From Ignavibacteriales bacterium (GTDB lineage Bacteria > Bacteroidota > Ignavibacteria > Ignavibacteriales > Melioribacteraceae): a stretch of DNA of 64,000 nt. Below the pieces are notes generated by a model. The model was given only the letters and a program-made list of their open reading frames with translations, made no database searches and was not told the origin of the DNA. The position numbers were made by a program, and so were the translations under genes. Numbering within the stretch: position 1 is the first letter of the stretch; the number at the start of each line of letters is the position of its first letter. The stretch is from the NCBI GenBank assembly GCA_026390795.1, contig JAPLFG010000002.1, positions 186,001 to 250,000 of the forward strand. The letters run 5' to 3'. Positions 27,802 through 37,346 of the stretch are shown here, one piece after another.

Positions 27802-29741
27802 TGATAAATTTAATATACCTAACAACCCTAATGCCGTTGGCTGGTTTTCTCATCAACGGATTGTTCGGAAGAAAAATCAAGAACGAAAAGATAATTGGAA
27901 TTATCGGCAGCGCTGCTGTCGGAATTTCTTTTCTTGTTGTTCTCGGTGCATTTATTCAAACGCTTGGACTTCCCACTGAAGAAAGATCAAATACTGTTGA
28001 ATTATTTTCTTGGTTAAATGTTGGCGGGTTACATATTAAGTTTGCATATCTCGTTGATCAGCTTTCGCTCACAATGTCTCTAATTGTTACCGGTGTAGGA
28101 TTCTTGATTCACGTTTATTCAATTGGTTACATGCATGGCGACAAAGGATTCTGGAGATTTTTTTCCTACATGAATCTTTTCATCTTCGCGATGATGAATC
28201 TAGTTCTTGGTGATAACTTTGTCGTTCTTTTTCTTGGATGGGAAGGCGTTGGTCTTTGTTCTTATCTTCTGATTGGTTTTTGGTATGATAGAAAATTTGA
28301 AAAGGGGACAACTTCTCAAGCAGCTAAAAAAGCATTTGTTGTTAACAGAATAGGCGACTTTGGTTTTTTGCTCGGCATGTTTTTGATCTATATGACTTTT
28401 GATTCGCTCAATTTCAAAGAGGTTTTTTCAAGAGCGGCATCATTCCCAATTGCGGAATCAACTTTCGGTTTGATTGCACTCTTCTTATTTATCGGCGCAA
28501 CAGGTAAATCGGCACAGATACCATTGTTTGTATGGCTGCCCGATGCAATGGCTGGTCCAACACCTGTTTCTGCGCTCATACATGCCGCTACAATGGTGAC
28601 AGCCGGTGTTTATATGGTTTCACGAGCGTCAATCATTTTCGCCTCGGCTCCAGTGGTTATGACTATTGTTGCTGTGATTGGTTTGTTAACAGCAGTTATG
28701 GCGGCAACGATAGGATTAGTTCAGAATGATATTAAAAAAGTTTTAGCTTACTCAACTGTAAGCCAATTAGGCTATATGTTTTTGGCTGCGGGTGTCGGAG
28801 CGTTTAGCGCTTCCATTTTTCATGTTATGACACACGCTTTTTTCAAAGCGCTTCTATTCCTTGGCGCCGGTTCTGTTATCCACGGAATGCATGACGAACA
28901 GAATATTCAGAGGTACGGCGGCTTAAAAAAATATATGCCGAAAACTTATGTCACATTTTTTATCGCGACACTTGCAATTTCTGGAGTGCCCGGTTTATCC
29001 GGTTTCTTTAGTAAAGATGAAATCTTATGGAGCGCATACGCGAACGGCGGCTTTGTATTTTGGCTTATCGGCGCAATCACAGCTATGCTTACAGCATTCT
29101 ACATGTTCAGATTAGTTTCTCTAACATTCTATGGCAAAGAAAGATTCGATCAGCATCACGTTCATCCACACGAATCTTCCGCATGGATGACTGTTCCATT
29201 GATGATTCTTGCATTCTTTTCTGTTGTTGGCGGATACATTGGTCTTCCAAAAGTATTCGCGGGAGAACATGGCAATCTGTTCGAAGGATGGCTTGAACCG
29301 ATTTACGCACCGGCTCAAGCAAAGCTGGCAACATTTGGGTCGCATACCCATCTTGAAGAAATTTTATTGATGACTGTTTCTGTTGCGGCAGTTTTGAGTG
29401 CCATCTACTTTGCACTTCATGTTTATAGAAAGAATCCTCAGATTGCCGAAAATGTTTCAAATAAATTCAAAGGGATATACAATCTTCTGCTCAACAAATA
29501 TTTTGTTGATGAGGCATACGAAGCGGCAGTTGTTCAGCCGATCCAAAAAGGAAGTGAAAAGTTTTTGTGGAAATTTTTTGATGTTAAAATTATAGACGGA
29601 ATGGTAAATGGTATTGCTTCTTTAATTGAATCCGGGTCCGGTATTATTAGAAAAATTCAAACAGGTATTGTGCAATCTTATGCCGTTATTATGATGGTGG
29701 GAATTGCTTTAACTCTTTTGTGGTTAATCTTGTCACTCTGA
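27795..29741 (+). CDS. nuoL: NADH-quinone oxidoreductase subunit L
   Basis: The protein has 648 residues and about 16 transmembrane helices; a second ATG at 27801 is possible. The antiporter-like core shows [59 protein letters not shown] and [26 protein letters not shown]. The C-terminal part includes the long lateral amphipathic helix region. It is one of three proton channels of complex I. A short repeat-like spacer separates it from nuoM. Confidence 0.97.
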   Translation: MVMINLIYLTTLMPLAGFLINGLFGRKIKNEKIIGIIGSAAVGISFLVVLGAFIQTLGLPTEERSNTVELFSWLNVGGLHIKFAYLVDQLSLTMSLIVTGVGFLIHVYSIGYMHGDKGFWRFFSYMNLFIFAMMNLVLGDNFVVLFLGWEGVGLCSYLLIGFWYDRKFEKGTTSQAAKKAFVVNRIGDFGFLLGMFLIYMTFDSLNFKEVFSRAASFPIAESTFGLIALFLFIGATGKSAQIPLFVWLPDAMAGPTPVSALIHAATMVTAGVYMVSRASIIFASAPVVMTIVAVIGLLTAVMAATIGLVQNDIKKVLAYSTVSQLGYMFLAAGVGAFSASIFHVMTHAFFKALLFLGAGSVIHGMHDEQNIQRYGGLKKYMPKTYVTFFIATLAISGVPGLSGFFSKDEILWSAYANGGFVFWLIGAITAMLTAFYMFRLVSLTFYGKERFDQHHVHPHESSAWMTVPLMILAFFSVVGGYIGLPKVFAGEHGNLFEGWLEPIYAPAQAKLATFGSHTHLEEILLMTVSVAAVLSAIYFALHVYRKNPQIAENVSNKFKGIYNLLLNKYFVDEAYEAAVVQPIQKGSEKFLWKFFDVKIIDGMVNGIASLIESGSGIIRKIQTGIVQSYAVIMMVGIALTLLWLILSL

Positions 29742-29821
29742 TCCCGACTTGTCGGGAGAAGAGTCTCTAAACTATTAGTTGTGAGATTCTTCGACCTCCG
29801 ATAAATCAGAGTTCTCAGAAT
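29742..29821. repeat. Short intra-operon repeat with palindrome between nuoL and nuoM
   Basis: Starts right after the nuoL stop with the 16-bp hairpin TCCCGACTTGTCGGGA (29742-29757) and continues with GAGATTCTTCGACCTCCG...TCAGAATGAC. This style of sequence resembles dispersed REP-like repeats of many bacterial genomes, recalled from memory. No gene fits here. It could act as an mRNA stability element inside the nuo operon. Confidence 0.5.
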
Positions 29822-29839
29822 GACAATAACAAAAAAAAT

Positions 29840-31366
29840 ATGGAACAAAACTTACTCTTAACATACTTGCTTCTAACTCCAATCATCGGGAGTATTCTTG
29901 TTCTTTTTTTCAAGAAAGATCAGAAAGAATTAATCCGTTGGTTCGGTTTAGCTGTTTCATTGGTTGCGTTAGCAATTTCATTGGTTGTTTACTTCGGTTT
30001 CAATCATACCAATCCGCAGTTCCAGTTCATTCACAAAGTAATTTGGATCAAGAGTTTAAACATCAGCTATCATGTTGGCGTAGACGGAATTTCTCTTATA
30101 CTTGTTTTTCTTACAACTTTTTTAACTCCGCTCACGCTTCTTTCAACTTGGAAAGCAATTGAAAAAAATGTTAAGATGTTTACATTCTCAATGCTTTTTC
30201 TTGAAATCGGAATGCTCGGCGTTTTCATCTCACTGGATATCTTCTTGTTCTACATCTTCTGGGAAGCGATGCTTATCCCGATGTATTTCATCATTGGAAT
30301 ATGGGGCGGTGAAAGAAGAATTTATGCTGCCGTAAAATTTTTCATCTTTACAATGTTTGGTAGCCTGCTTATGCTTGTTGCCATCATATGGCTCGCAGTT
30401 TATGCTTCTAATACTCTCGGTTATTTCACAACGAATTTACTTGATCTTTATAAAGTTGGTCCAACGATTCCACATGATATTCAAGGGTGGATGTTCGGTG
30501 CATTCTTTCTAAGTTTTGCTATAAAAGTTCCGATCTTTCCATTTCACACATGGCTGCCCGATGCTCACGTTGAGGCGCCGACTGCCGGCTCGGTTATACT
30601 TGCTGGTGTTCTTCTGAAAATGGGAACCTACGGTTTGATCAGATTTTGTCTTCCTCTTTTCCCGCAATCGGCTGTGCAATTTGCACCGGTAATTTCAGTT
30701 CTTGCTGTTATTGGGATTATTTACGGCGCGCTTGTTTCTATGGCTCAGACTGATATGAAAAAATTAGTTGCATATTCTTCAGTATCTCACCTTGGATTTG
30801 TTGTGCTCGGAATTTTTGCAATGACTGTCGAATCTGTTCAAGGCGCTGTGATCCAAATGGTCAACCACGGCTTATCAACCGGCGCGTTATTCCTGTTAGT
30901 CGGTGTTTTATATGAAAGGACTCACAAACGCGATATTGCGTTCTATGGCGGCATTGCTAAACTAGTACCATTGTATTCTACTGTGCTAATGATAGCTATG
31001 CTTTCATCAATCGGTTTACCGGGCTTGAACGGATTTATTGGAGAGTTTTTAATATTGATCGGCTCCTTCAAATCACCTGTATTGAATAGCTGGTGGTTTA
31101 CAATTTTTGCAGCGAGCGGAGTAATCTTTGCAGCAGTTTACATGTTATGGATGTATCAACGCGTTGTTTTCGGCGAAGTGAAAAATGTAGAATTGAAACA
31201 TAAATTGACCGATATGAATCTGCGCGAAATGTTTGTGATCGTTCCGATTTTAATTTTTATTGTATGGATTGGAGTGTACCCCAGCACATTCTTAAAACTT
31301 ACTGAAGTATCAACACAATCAATTCTTCAGCAAGTCAGAATATTTACCGGAAGTATTCTGAAATAA
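29840..31366 (+). CDS. nuoM: NADH-quinone oxidoreductase subunit M
   Basis: The protein has 508 residues and about 14 transmembrane helices. Characteristic segments are YHVGVDGISLILVFLTTFLTPL, LDIFLFYIFWEAMLIPMYFIIGIWGG (conserved Glu), IKVPIFPFHTWLPDAHVEAPTAGSVILAGVLLKMGTYGLIRF and QTDMKKLVAYSSVSHLGFVVLGIF. It is an antiporter-like proton channel of complex I, between nuoL and nuoN in the standard order. Confidence 0.97.
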   Translation: MEQNLLLTYLLLTPIIGSILVLFFKKDQKELIRWFGLAVSLVALAISLVVYFGFNHTNPQFQFIHKVIWIKSLNISYHVGVDGISLILVFLTTFLTPLTLLSTWKAIEKNVKMFTFSMLFLEIGMLGVFISLDIFLFYIFWEAMLIPMYFIIGIWGGERRIYAAVKFFIFTMFGSLLMLVAIIWLAVYASNTLGYFTTNLLDLYKVGPTIPHDIQGWMFGAFFLSFAIKVPIFPFHTWLPDAHVEAPTAGSVILAGVLLKMGTYGLIRFCLPLFPQSAVQFAPVISVLAVIGIIYGALVSMAQTDMKKLVAYSSVSHLGFVVLGIFAMTVESVQGAVIQMVNHGLSTGALFLLVGVLYERTHKRDIAFYGGIAKLVPLYSTVLMIAMLSSIGLPGLNGFIGEFLILIGSFKSPVLNSWWFTIFAASGVIFAAVYMLWMYQRVVFGEVKNVELKHKLTDMNLREMFVIVPILIFIVWIGVYPSTFLKLTEVSTQSILQQVRIFTGSILK

Positions 31367-31433
31367 AAATTTATGAATAACCCCGCTTCTTTATTTGAAA
31401 AAGGAATCGGGACAAATTAAAAATGACTTAAAT

Positions 31434-32861
31434 ATGCCACAAAACAATTACGAATATTTTTTATTGATGCCTCAATTGATAATTGCGGTTGGAATTGTTC
31501 TCTCTGTTTTGATCGAGATTACCACAAAGAAAAGCGAACAGATTCTTCCGTGGCTTTCTATTGCTCTTTTTATTGCGGCTGCCTTTGATTCGGTATTCAA
31601 TATAAATCAGAACTTTGTTCTGTTCGGCGGAATGATTGAAGTCGGTGGTAAACCGGCAATCTTCAATTTTATCTTTAATATCGGTGCGGCATTAGTTGTT
31701 CTTTCTTCAATAGATTATTTGAAAAAATACGGCACGTATTACGGCGAGTATTATATTTTGGTTCAATCATCCGTGCTCGGTATGATGGTTATGTCCGGGG
31801 CAAGAGATATATTAATGATCTTCATGGGTTTAGAATTGATGTCGATCTGTTTCTATGTTCTCGCCGGAATCAATCGAAAGAAACTTTCGGCTAATGAAGC
31901 TTCGATGAAATATTTTTTACTCGGTGCATTCGCGACCGGATTTATTGTTTACGGAATTGCTTTAATTTACGGTGCAACTGGAACGACCAGCATACAAAAC
32001 TTGGTTGAAAATTTTGCTACTTATTCCTCGAATATAATCTTTATACTCGGTTTTGTTTTCTTCTTGATCGGATTTAGTTTTAAGATTGCGGCTGTTCCGT
32101 TCCACATGTGGGTACCGGATGTTTACCAAGGATCCGCCACTTCCGTTACTTCATTAATGTCTACAACTGGTAAAGCAGCAGCGTTCAGTGTCCTTTTGAT
32201 AATGCTTTCAGCTGTATTTTCCGGTGCGTCAAATGTTTTCCGTCCTTACTTCGCAACAATCTCAGCGCTTTCAATGTTGTTCGGCAGTATTGTTGCTATT
32301 TCTCAAACTAATCTAAAAAGAATGCTTGCTTACTCATCAATTGCTCATGCCGGGTACATGGCAATTGGACTGGCTGCCGGTAATTTATTTAGTGTAGCCG
32401 GAATAATTTTTTATTTAGCCGCGTATACGTTTATGAATATCGGTGCTTTCACAATTATTTCAATTGTTGAAGGTGAGAACGATTCAAAAACTGATTTAAA
32501 TTCTTTTGCCGGTTTGAATGCTAAGAGTCCAATACTCGCAGCATCAATGGCGTTATTCATGTTCGCACTTGCCGGTATTCCGCCGCTTGCTGGTTTCTTC
32601 GGTAAATATTATGTCTTCATCGCTGCTATTCAAAGTAATTTAACCTGGTTAGCAATTATCGGCGTGTTATCTAGCGTTATTAGCGTTTACTTCTACATTC
32701 GTGTTGTAGTCTTCATGTATTTCAAAGACTCAATTGAAGATTTTAAGATACAGATCTCACCGTACAGCCTCACAGCAGTTATCATTACTGCATTGTTGAT
32801 ACTTGTTTTTGGTATTCTGCCGGATACGTTGATGAATGTTATTACTTCGGTGATTCATTAA
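31434..32861 (+). CDS. nuoN: NADH-quinone oxidoreductase subunit N
   Basis: ATG 31434 gives 475 residues; a TTG 39 bases upstream would add a charged, unlikely N-terminus. It has about 14 transmembrane helices with GLELMSICFYVLAGINRKKLSANEASMKYFLLGAFATGFIVYGIALIYG, FKIAAVPFHMWVPDVYQGSATSVTSLMSTTGKAAA and QTNLKRMLAYSSIAHAGYMAIGL, as in NuoN. It closes the nuoJKLMN run. Confidence 0.96.
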   Translation: MPQNNYEYFLLMPQLIIAVGIVLSVLIEITTKKSEQILPWLSIALFIAAAFDSVFNINQNFVLFGGMIEVGGKPAIFNFIFNIGAALVVLSSIDYLKKYGTYYGEYYILVQSSVLGMMVMSGARDILMIFMGLELMSICFYVLAGINRKKLSANEASMKYFLLGAFATGFIVYGIALIYGATGTTSIQNLVENFATYSSNIIFILGFVFFLIGFSFKIAAVPFHMWVPDVYQGSATSVTSLMSTTGKAAAFSVLLIMLSAVFSGASNVFRPYFATISALSMLFGSIVAISQTNLKRMLAYSSIAHAGYMAIGLAAGNLFSVAGIIFYLAAYTFMNIGAFTIISIVEGENDSKTDLNSFAGLNAKSPILAASMALFMFALAGIPPLAGFFGKYYVFIAAIQSNLTWLAIIGVLSSVISVYFYIRVVVFMYFKDSIEDFKIQISPYSLTAVIITALLILVFGILPDTLMNVITSVIH

Positions 32862-32938
32862 TATCAAAAATAGAACGCGGATTTTTATGATTGTTTATGA
32901 TTTGCCATTTCTATTTTAGAAGACAATCCAGGTCCAAT

Positions 32939-33295
32939 TCAATTCTTTAATTTATTGTATCCTTTGTCGCCGAAAGGTTGAAGTTTTTCGATCCATAATT
33001 CTTCAAGAGTTAGTAAATCATTTGTAAAGTCGTGGGCAAGATCTTCCTTCGGTTCAACATGATCTAACACTTCAAATACAAAATTTTCCTCACCTAACTG
33101 AGTGTATTCAGATTGAAGTTGCGTGTTCACATGCAAACCGGCATTCAATTGGAATCTGAAACTGTTCGATTTTCCGTGTAAATTCTTACTGCTTCCGATA
33201 AATATTTTGCCGTTAACCAAATTTCTTATTTGATAAACGCCCATTGGCGGCAAAGTTTGTTTGTATTGCTTCTTCAATTCCTTTTTGTCAATCAT
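32939..33295 (-). CDS. GIY-YIG nuclease-family protein
   Basis: The start was chosen at the ATG at 33295, which has a GGTGAG site five bases upstream; longer in-frame starts reach 33379. The protein then has 118 residues. The motif is GVYQIRNLVNGKIFIGSSKNLHGKSNSF, with the second element reading KIFIGSS in place of YIG, followed by the conserved region around ENFVFEVLDHVEP and a Glu in LEELWIEKLQPF. GIY-YIG domains cut DNA in repair enzymes and homing endonucleases. It stands alone between nuoN and nnrDE, with unknown role. Confidence 0.75.
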   Translation of the reverse strand: MIDKKELKKQYKQTLPPMGVYQIRNLVNGKIFIGSSKNLHGKSNSFRFQLNAGLHVNTQLQSEYTQLGEENFVFEVLDHVEPKEDLAHDFTNDLLTLEELWIEKLQPFGDKGYNKLKN

Positions 33296-33455
33296 TTTCT
33301 CACCATTTACCATATCAATTAATTTCGGATGGCAATTTATCGATTTTAAAACAATTATAAATTGTAAAATTATTGGCACCGTGTGAAGATGTTGAATCTA
33401 ATATTTATCACAATTCTTTCTTATTTTGCAATAGTAAATATGTAAAGAGTAATAT

Positions 33456-35021
33456 ATGATACCACTTTATACTTCACAGCAAGTACGCGATGCCGATAGC
33501 TATGCAATTAATACTCTCGGCATTCCGAGTATTGTCTTAATGGAAAATGCTGCGAGAAGTCTTTACGCAGAGATAATCTCGAATACAAACGGTTCAGTGG
33601 ATAATAATAATGTAGGAATAGTATGTGGTAAGGGAAATAATGGTGGAGACGGATTTGCGTTGGCTCGTCATTTTATCATTAATGATTACACTGTAAAAAT
33701 TATTGCTCTTGGAGCTGAAGAAGAGTTGAAAGGAGACGCTCTCACAAATTTCAGAATAACAAAAAATTTGATTTCAGAATACCCGTCATCAAAAATTTCT
33801 GTCTATGAGAGCGTGAAAGACCTTTCTTCATTTGATGATTGTTCTTTAATTATTGATGCTATGTTAGGAACGGGGAGTCGAGGTGATTTAGCTGAACCTT
33901 ACAGAGAAATAGTTGAAAAGCTAAATCAATTGAACAGTTATAAGGTTGCTGTTGATCTCCCATCCGGGTTGGATTTAGAGAATGCCGGAGGTGAGATAAT
34001 TTTTATTGCGGATCTAACAGTTACTCTTTCTGAATATAAAACGGGACTGTTCTATAGTAATGGTTATGTTAATTGTGGAACAATCAAAAAGGGAACTATC
34101 GGGATTGGAAACGAATATTACGACAAACTAACTATTACCGATTACTTGATTGAACCGGAAGATGCATATTATGGATTACCTGATAAAGCATTAGATCAGA
34201 ATAAGTATTCTGCCGGAAAAGTATTTGTTATAGCCGGAAGCGGTAAATTGCCGGGAGCTTCTTTTCTTACAACAAATGCTGTTCTCAGAAGTGGTGCCGG
34301 CTCTTCTATACTTGCATTTCCAAAATCAATTAAATCACTTGCTCAGCAAATGCTCGATAGTGCCATTGTGCTTGCATATGAAGACGAAGCAAAAGAATAT
34401 TTATCCGATGCTAATCTTGATGAGCTCGAAGAAAAAATTAATTGGGCTAATGTTATTGCGCTTGGTCCCGGACTAGGTAGGGAAGAAGGGACAAAAAATG
34501 CCGTCCTTGAAATTCTTAAAACCCACAAAACAAAAAAAATTGTAATTGACGCCGATGCTATTCATGCTATTGGTGGTGAAGAATTTTCTAAACTGAACTT
34601 AAAAGGGAAGATTCTTACTCCGCATCATAAAGAATTTGCTGATATGCTTAGAATCGGTTTGGATGATCTGGAAAATAATTTGCTGAAATATGGTAAAAAC
34701 TTTTCGATTGAAAATGGCTGTTACTTAGTATTGAAAGGCGCGCCAACGATAATTTTCAATTCTGCAGGAGAAGCATTTATAAACACAACTGGTAATCCCG
34801 GTCTGGCAAAATTTGGAAGCGGGGATGTATTGACCGGAATGATCGCCGGATTTCTTGCTCAGTCAGACGAAATAGAAGAAGCACTAATTAGCGCAGTTTA
34901 CATTCACAGTTTAGCCGCAGATCTTTTATTTGAAGAAAAGACTGAGTACGGTTATACATCAGAGGACTTAATTGAAGAAATTCCAAATGCAATCAAATTC
35001 ATTCTCAAATCTTTTATATAA
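33456..35021 (+). CDS. nnrDE: Bifunctional NAD(P)H-hydrate repair enzyme (epimerase + dehydratase)
   Basis: The protein has 521 residues. Residues 1-215 are the epimerase (YjeF_N) domain: TSQQVRDADSYAINTLGIPSIVLMENAARSLY, VCGKGNNGGDGFALARH, DAMLGTGSRGDL and VDLPSGLD. The rest is the ribokinase-like ADP-dependent dehydratase: VIAGSGKLPGASFLTTNAVLRSGAG, ALGPGLGREEGTK, ILTPHHKEFADML and NPGLAKFGSGDVLTGMIAGFLAQ. It repairs hydrated NADH and NADPH. The end overlaps the VanZ gene by 35 bases. Confidence 0.95.
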   Translation: MIPLYTSQQVRDADSYAINTLGIPSIVLMENAARSLYAEIISNTNGSVDNNNVGIVCGKGNNGGDGFALARHFIINDYTVKIIALGAEEELKGDALTNFRITKNLISEYPSSKISVYESVKDLSSFDDCSLIIDAMLGTGSRGDLAEPYREIVEKLNQLNSYKVAVDLPSGLDLENAGGEIIFIADLTVTLSEYKTGLFYSNGYVNCGTIKKGTIGIGNEYYDKLTITDYLIEPEDAYYGLPDKALDQNKYSAGKVFVIAGSGKLPGASFLTTNAVLRSGAGSSILAFPKSIKSLAQQMLDSAIVLAYEDEAKEYLSDANLDELEEKINWANVIALGPGLGREEGTKNAVLEILKTHKTKKIVIDADAIHAIGGEEFSKLNLKGKILTPHHKEFADMLRIGLDDLENNLLKYGKNFSIENGCYLVLKGAPTIIFNSAGEAFINTTGNPGLAKFGSGDVLTGMIAGFLAQSDEIEEALISAVYIHSLAADLLFEEKTEYGYTSEDLIEEIPNAIKFILKSFI

Positions 35022-35430
35022 ATATATCAGTACCAATACACTCTATTGCGTTTATCTTCCGTTGATTATTTATTGGATAACACTTTTTGTATTGACAACT
35101 ATTCCGGTTGATGCTGTGCCTCAAATATTTAATAACCAGGATAAGATTGAACATTTTGTTGCTTATGGCGCATTGGCATTTTTGCTAACACTTGCGCTCT
35201 CTTTCCAAAAAAAATCAAAGCTGATATCATCTAAAGCGTTCTTATTTACTTTTATATTTATTTTATCTTACGGTGCAGTTGATGAACTTCACCAATTATT
35301 CGTACCTGGAAGGGATTGCGATTTATTAGATTGGCTTGCCGATTCAATTGGTGGTTCAATAGGCATTGGAATGGTTTATCTATTCTTGAGAAGTCAGTTA
35401 AAAATAAAAGACAAAGTAGTAACTAAGTAA
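34987..35430 (+). CDS. VanZ-family membrane protein
   Basis: ATG 34987 (a TTG lies 15 bases earlier) gives 147 residues and four hydrophobic segments. The VanZ pattern DKIEHFVAYGALAFLLTLAL followed by YGAVDELHQLFVPGRDCDLLDWLADSIGGSIGI is clear. VanZ homologues modify sensitivity to glycopeptides in some bacteria, but most family members have unknown roles. It overlaps nnrDE, so both are probably co-expressed. Confidence 0.85.
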   Translation: MQSNSFSNLLYKYISTNTLYCVYLPLIIYWITLFVLTTIPVDAVPQIFNNQDKIEHFVAYGALAFLLTLALSFQKKSKLISSKAFLFTFIFILSYGAVDELHQLFVPGRDCDLLDWLADSIGGSIGIGMVYLFLRSQLKIKDKVVTK

Positions 35431-35627
35431 AGTTTTTTTTTATACTGGTACACTTTGAATGCATATTAACAACAAGTTCTAATTCAATTAATATTTGATC
35501 AGCTATGATTCGGCAGATTCATAAGTAAGAGATTAAAATATTCTTATTAATCACAGAATCATGAACAATCTTCATTCTTAATATGAATTAAAAACCATAA
35601 TTCACTCAATAGATTTTCGGATATGAA

Positions 35628-36653
35628 TTGAAACTACGCTTTCAAAATACCGGTTTGTTCATTTCGGTTCTAGTTACAGTAATTGTGAATCTGTTCATCC
35701 TCCTTTACTTGAAATATCATCTAAATGGAATTCCACTAAATGAATTCCGAGTGGATTATTTTGGGAATATACTTAACCTGATATTTTCATTTCTTCTATT
35801 CGTGGGAATTATTATCCATTATTTCCGAAAAGATAAACTTGATAAGAAAAAATTAGTATTCTTGATAGCACTTCAATTCTTTATTACACTTTCTATGGGA
35901 TTAATTTATTTGATAGCAAGTCACGATTTATTAAATCAGTCCGGTTATTTATTCAATTTCCCGGTTAAGAAAGTCTATTCTGGTTTCTTATTTATTGTTG
36001 GTGAATTATTCGAGCTTTATTCTTTGCTATATGTCTGGGGATTGATCTTCGGCTCAGAAAATCTTTTCGAAATAAGAACATTTGTAAGAATGATTGTAGT
36101 AATATTTATCCTATTGGTAATTTCTCTTTTTTATGTTTGGAATGTTCGTACTTATGACGAAAAAAAAATTGCAAACGAAGTCTTTGAATATGGATGTATT
36201 CCGGGTGCAGCCGTGTGGAGCCATGGTAAACCGAGCCCCATATTTGAAGGAAGAATACGCAAAGCATTTGATCTTTATAAAAAAGGTATAATAAAACAAA
36301 TTATTCTAACCGGTGGGAACGCGCCCGGTGAAATCAGCGAATCCCAAGCTGCCTATAAATTTTTGCGGAACCTGAATGTACCGGACAAAAATCTGAAGCT
36401 TGAAACTGAATCATCAACTACAACTTTACAAATTAAATATTTGTATAAAAAATATTTTACTTCACAAAAACTAAAACCAATTCTCATAGTCTCAGATGGG
36501 TTCCATTTGACAAGAATCACTCAGATTGCTAAATATTTTAATGTGAACGTTGTCGGAGTTGCTTCCGGGTATACTTTATCGTTTGATAAAACTATTTATT
36601 ATAGAACGCGGGAAAGTATAGCATTACTTTTATTCTGGATATTTGCGATATAA
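35628..36653 (+). CDS. Membrane protein with C-terminal YdcF/ElyC-like (DUF218) domain
   Basis: The protein has 341 residues from a TTG start; no ATG in frame is closer. The N-terminal half has four to five transmembrane helices. The C-terminal half is a DUF218 domain: PGAAVWSHGKPSPIFEGRIRKAFDLYKKGIIKQIILTGG, then SESQAAYKFLRNLNVPDKNLKLETESSTT, then ILIVSDGFHLTRI. ElyC/SanA/YdcF proteins are tied to envelope biogenesis and vancomycin resistance in enterobacteria. The 197 bases upstream (35431-35627) show no gene. Confidence 0.8.
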   Translation: MKLRFQNTGLFISVLVTVIVNLFILLYLKYHLNGIPLNEFRVDYFGNILNLIFSFLLFVGIIIHYFRKDKLDKKKLVFLIALQFFITLSMGLIYLIASHDLLNQSGYLFNFPVKKVYSGFLFIVGELFELYSLLYVWGLIFGSENLFEIRTFVRMIVVIFILLVISLFYVWNVRTYDEKKIANEVFEYGCIPGAAVWSHGKPSPIFEGRIRKAFDLYKKGIIKQIILTGGNAPGEISESQAAYKFLRNLNVPDKNLKLETESSTTTLQIKYLYKKYFTSQKLKPILIVSDGFHLTRITQIAKYFNVNVVGVASGYTLSFDKTIYYRTRESIALLLFWIFAI

Positions 36654-36866
36654 TTTTTTGAAAATGAATTCCAGTGTCGAATTGAATTAAAATTAATCGT
36701 TATGAAAAATTTATTGTATTGACAGTTTAGTTGATATTTGTTTTGCACCACCATCTTAATTAGTTATAGACGAGGAATCACATAAATTTTGTGCTTAACT
36801 TCTCTTTTGTTTTATGAAATTAAGCATGTAGATTGTGCATCAAATTTTTGAAATTATGCGGATACG

Positions 36867-37346
36867 ATGAAAAAATCGAATAGAAGAGAAATAAGGGAAA
36901 AAGTTCTGCAAGTTCTTTATGCTTATGAGTTTAACGGTGAGGGACTTACACTGCTGACTAATGAAATTCTTTCAGATGTGAACAGTGAAAGTGATATTGC
37001 ATTTGCCAAGCAACTAATTAACCGGGTAGTTGCCAATAGAAATGAACTTGATATTCAAATTCGTGCGAGAGTTGAAAATTGGGAAATGGAGAGAATTGCT
37101 CTTATTGATCGGATACTATTAAGAATTGGAATTGCCGAATTATTTTATTTTCAGGAGATACCGCCCAAAGTTTCGATTAACGAAGTAATTGATATTGCGA
37201 AAGATTATTCAACTGCAAACAGCGGTAAATTTATTAATGGTATTCTCGATGCAATTTTATCAGACCTCAAAAAAGAGGGAACACTGAATAAAAGCGGTAG
37301 AGGACTTATTGAAGAATCCTTACCAAAAAAATCCAATGACGAATAG
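36867..37346 (+). CDS. nusB: Transcription antitermination factor NusB
   Basis: The protein has 159 residues, all-helical. It begins NRREIREKVLQVLYAYEF and has IDRILLRIGIAELFYFQEIPPKVSINEVIDIAKDYSTANSGKFINGILDAIL, the conserved NusB core that binds boxA RNA with NusE/S10. The 213 bases upstream contain a TTGACA at about 36719 but no clear -10. The end overlaps the next gene by 11 bases. Confidence 0.95.
   Translation: MKKSNRREIREKVLQVLYAYEFNGEGLTLLTNEILSDVNSESDIAFAKQLINRVVANRNELDIQIRARVENWEMERIALIDRILLRIGIAELFYFQEIPPKVSINEVIDIAKDYSTANSGKFINGILDAILSDLKKEGTLNKSGRGLIEESLPKKSNDE

Noticed and set aside
29107-29460. A 117-codon antisense frame inside nuoL
   Set aside because: It lies wholly opposite a well-conserved complex I gene and has no family features; a codon-bias shadow.
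33376-33392. TTGGCACCG resembling a -24 element before nnrDE
   Set aside because: No -12 GC element follows at the required distance.
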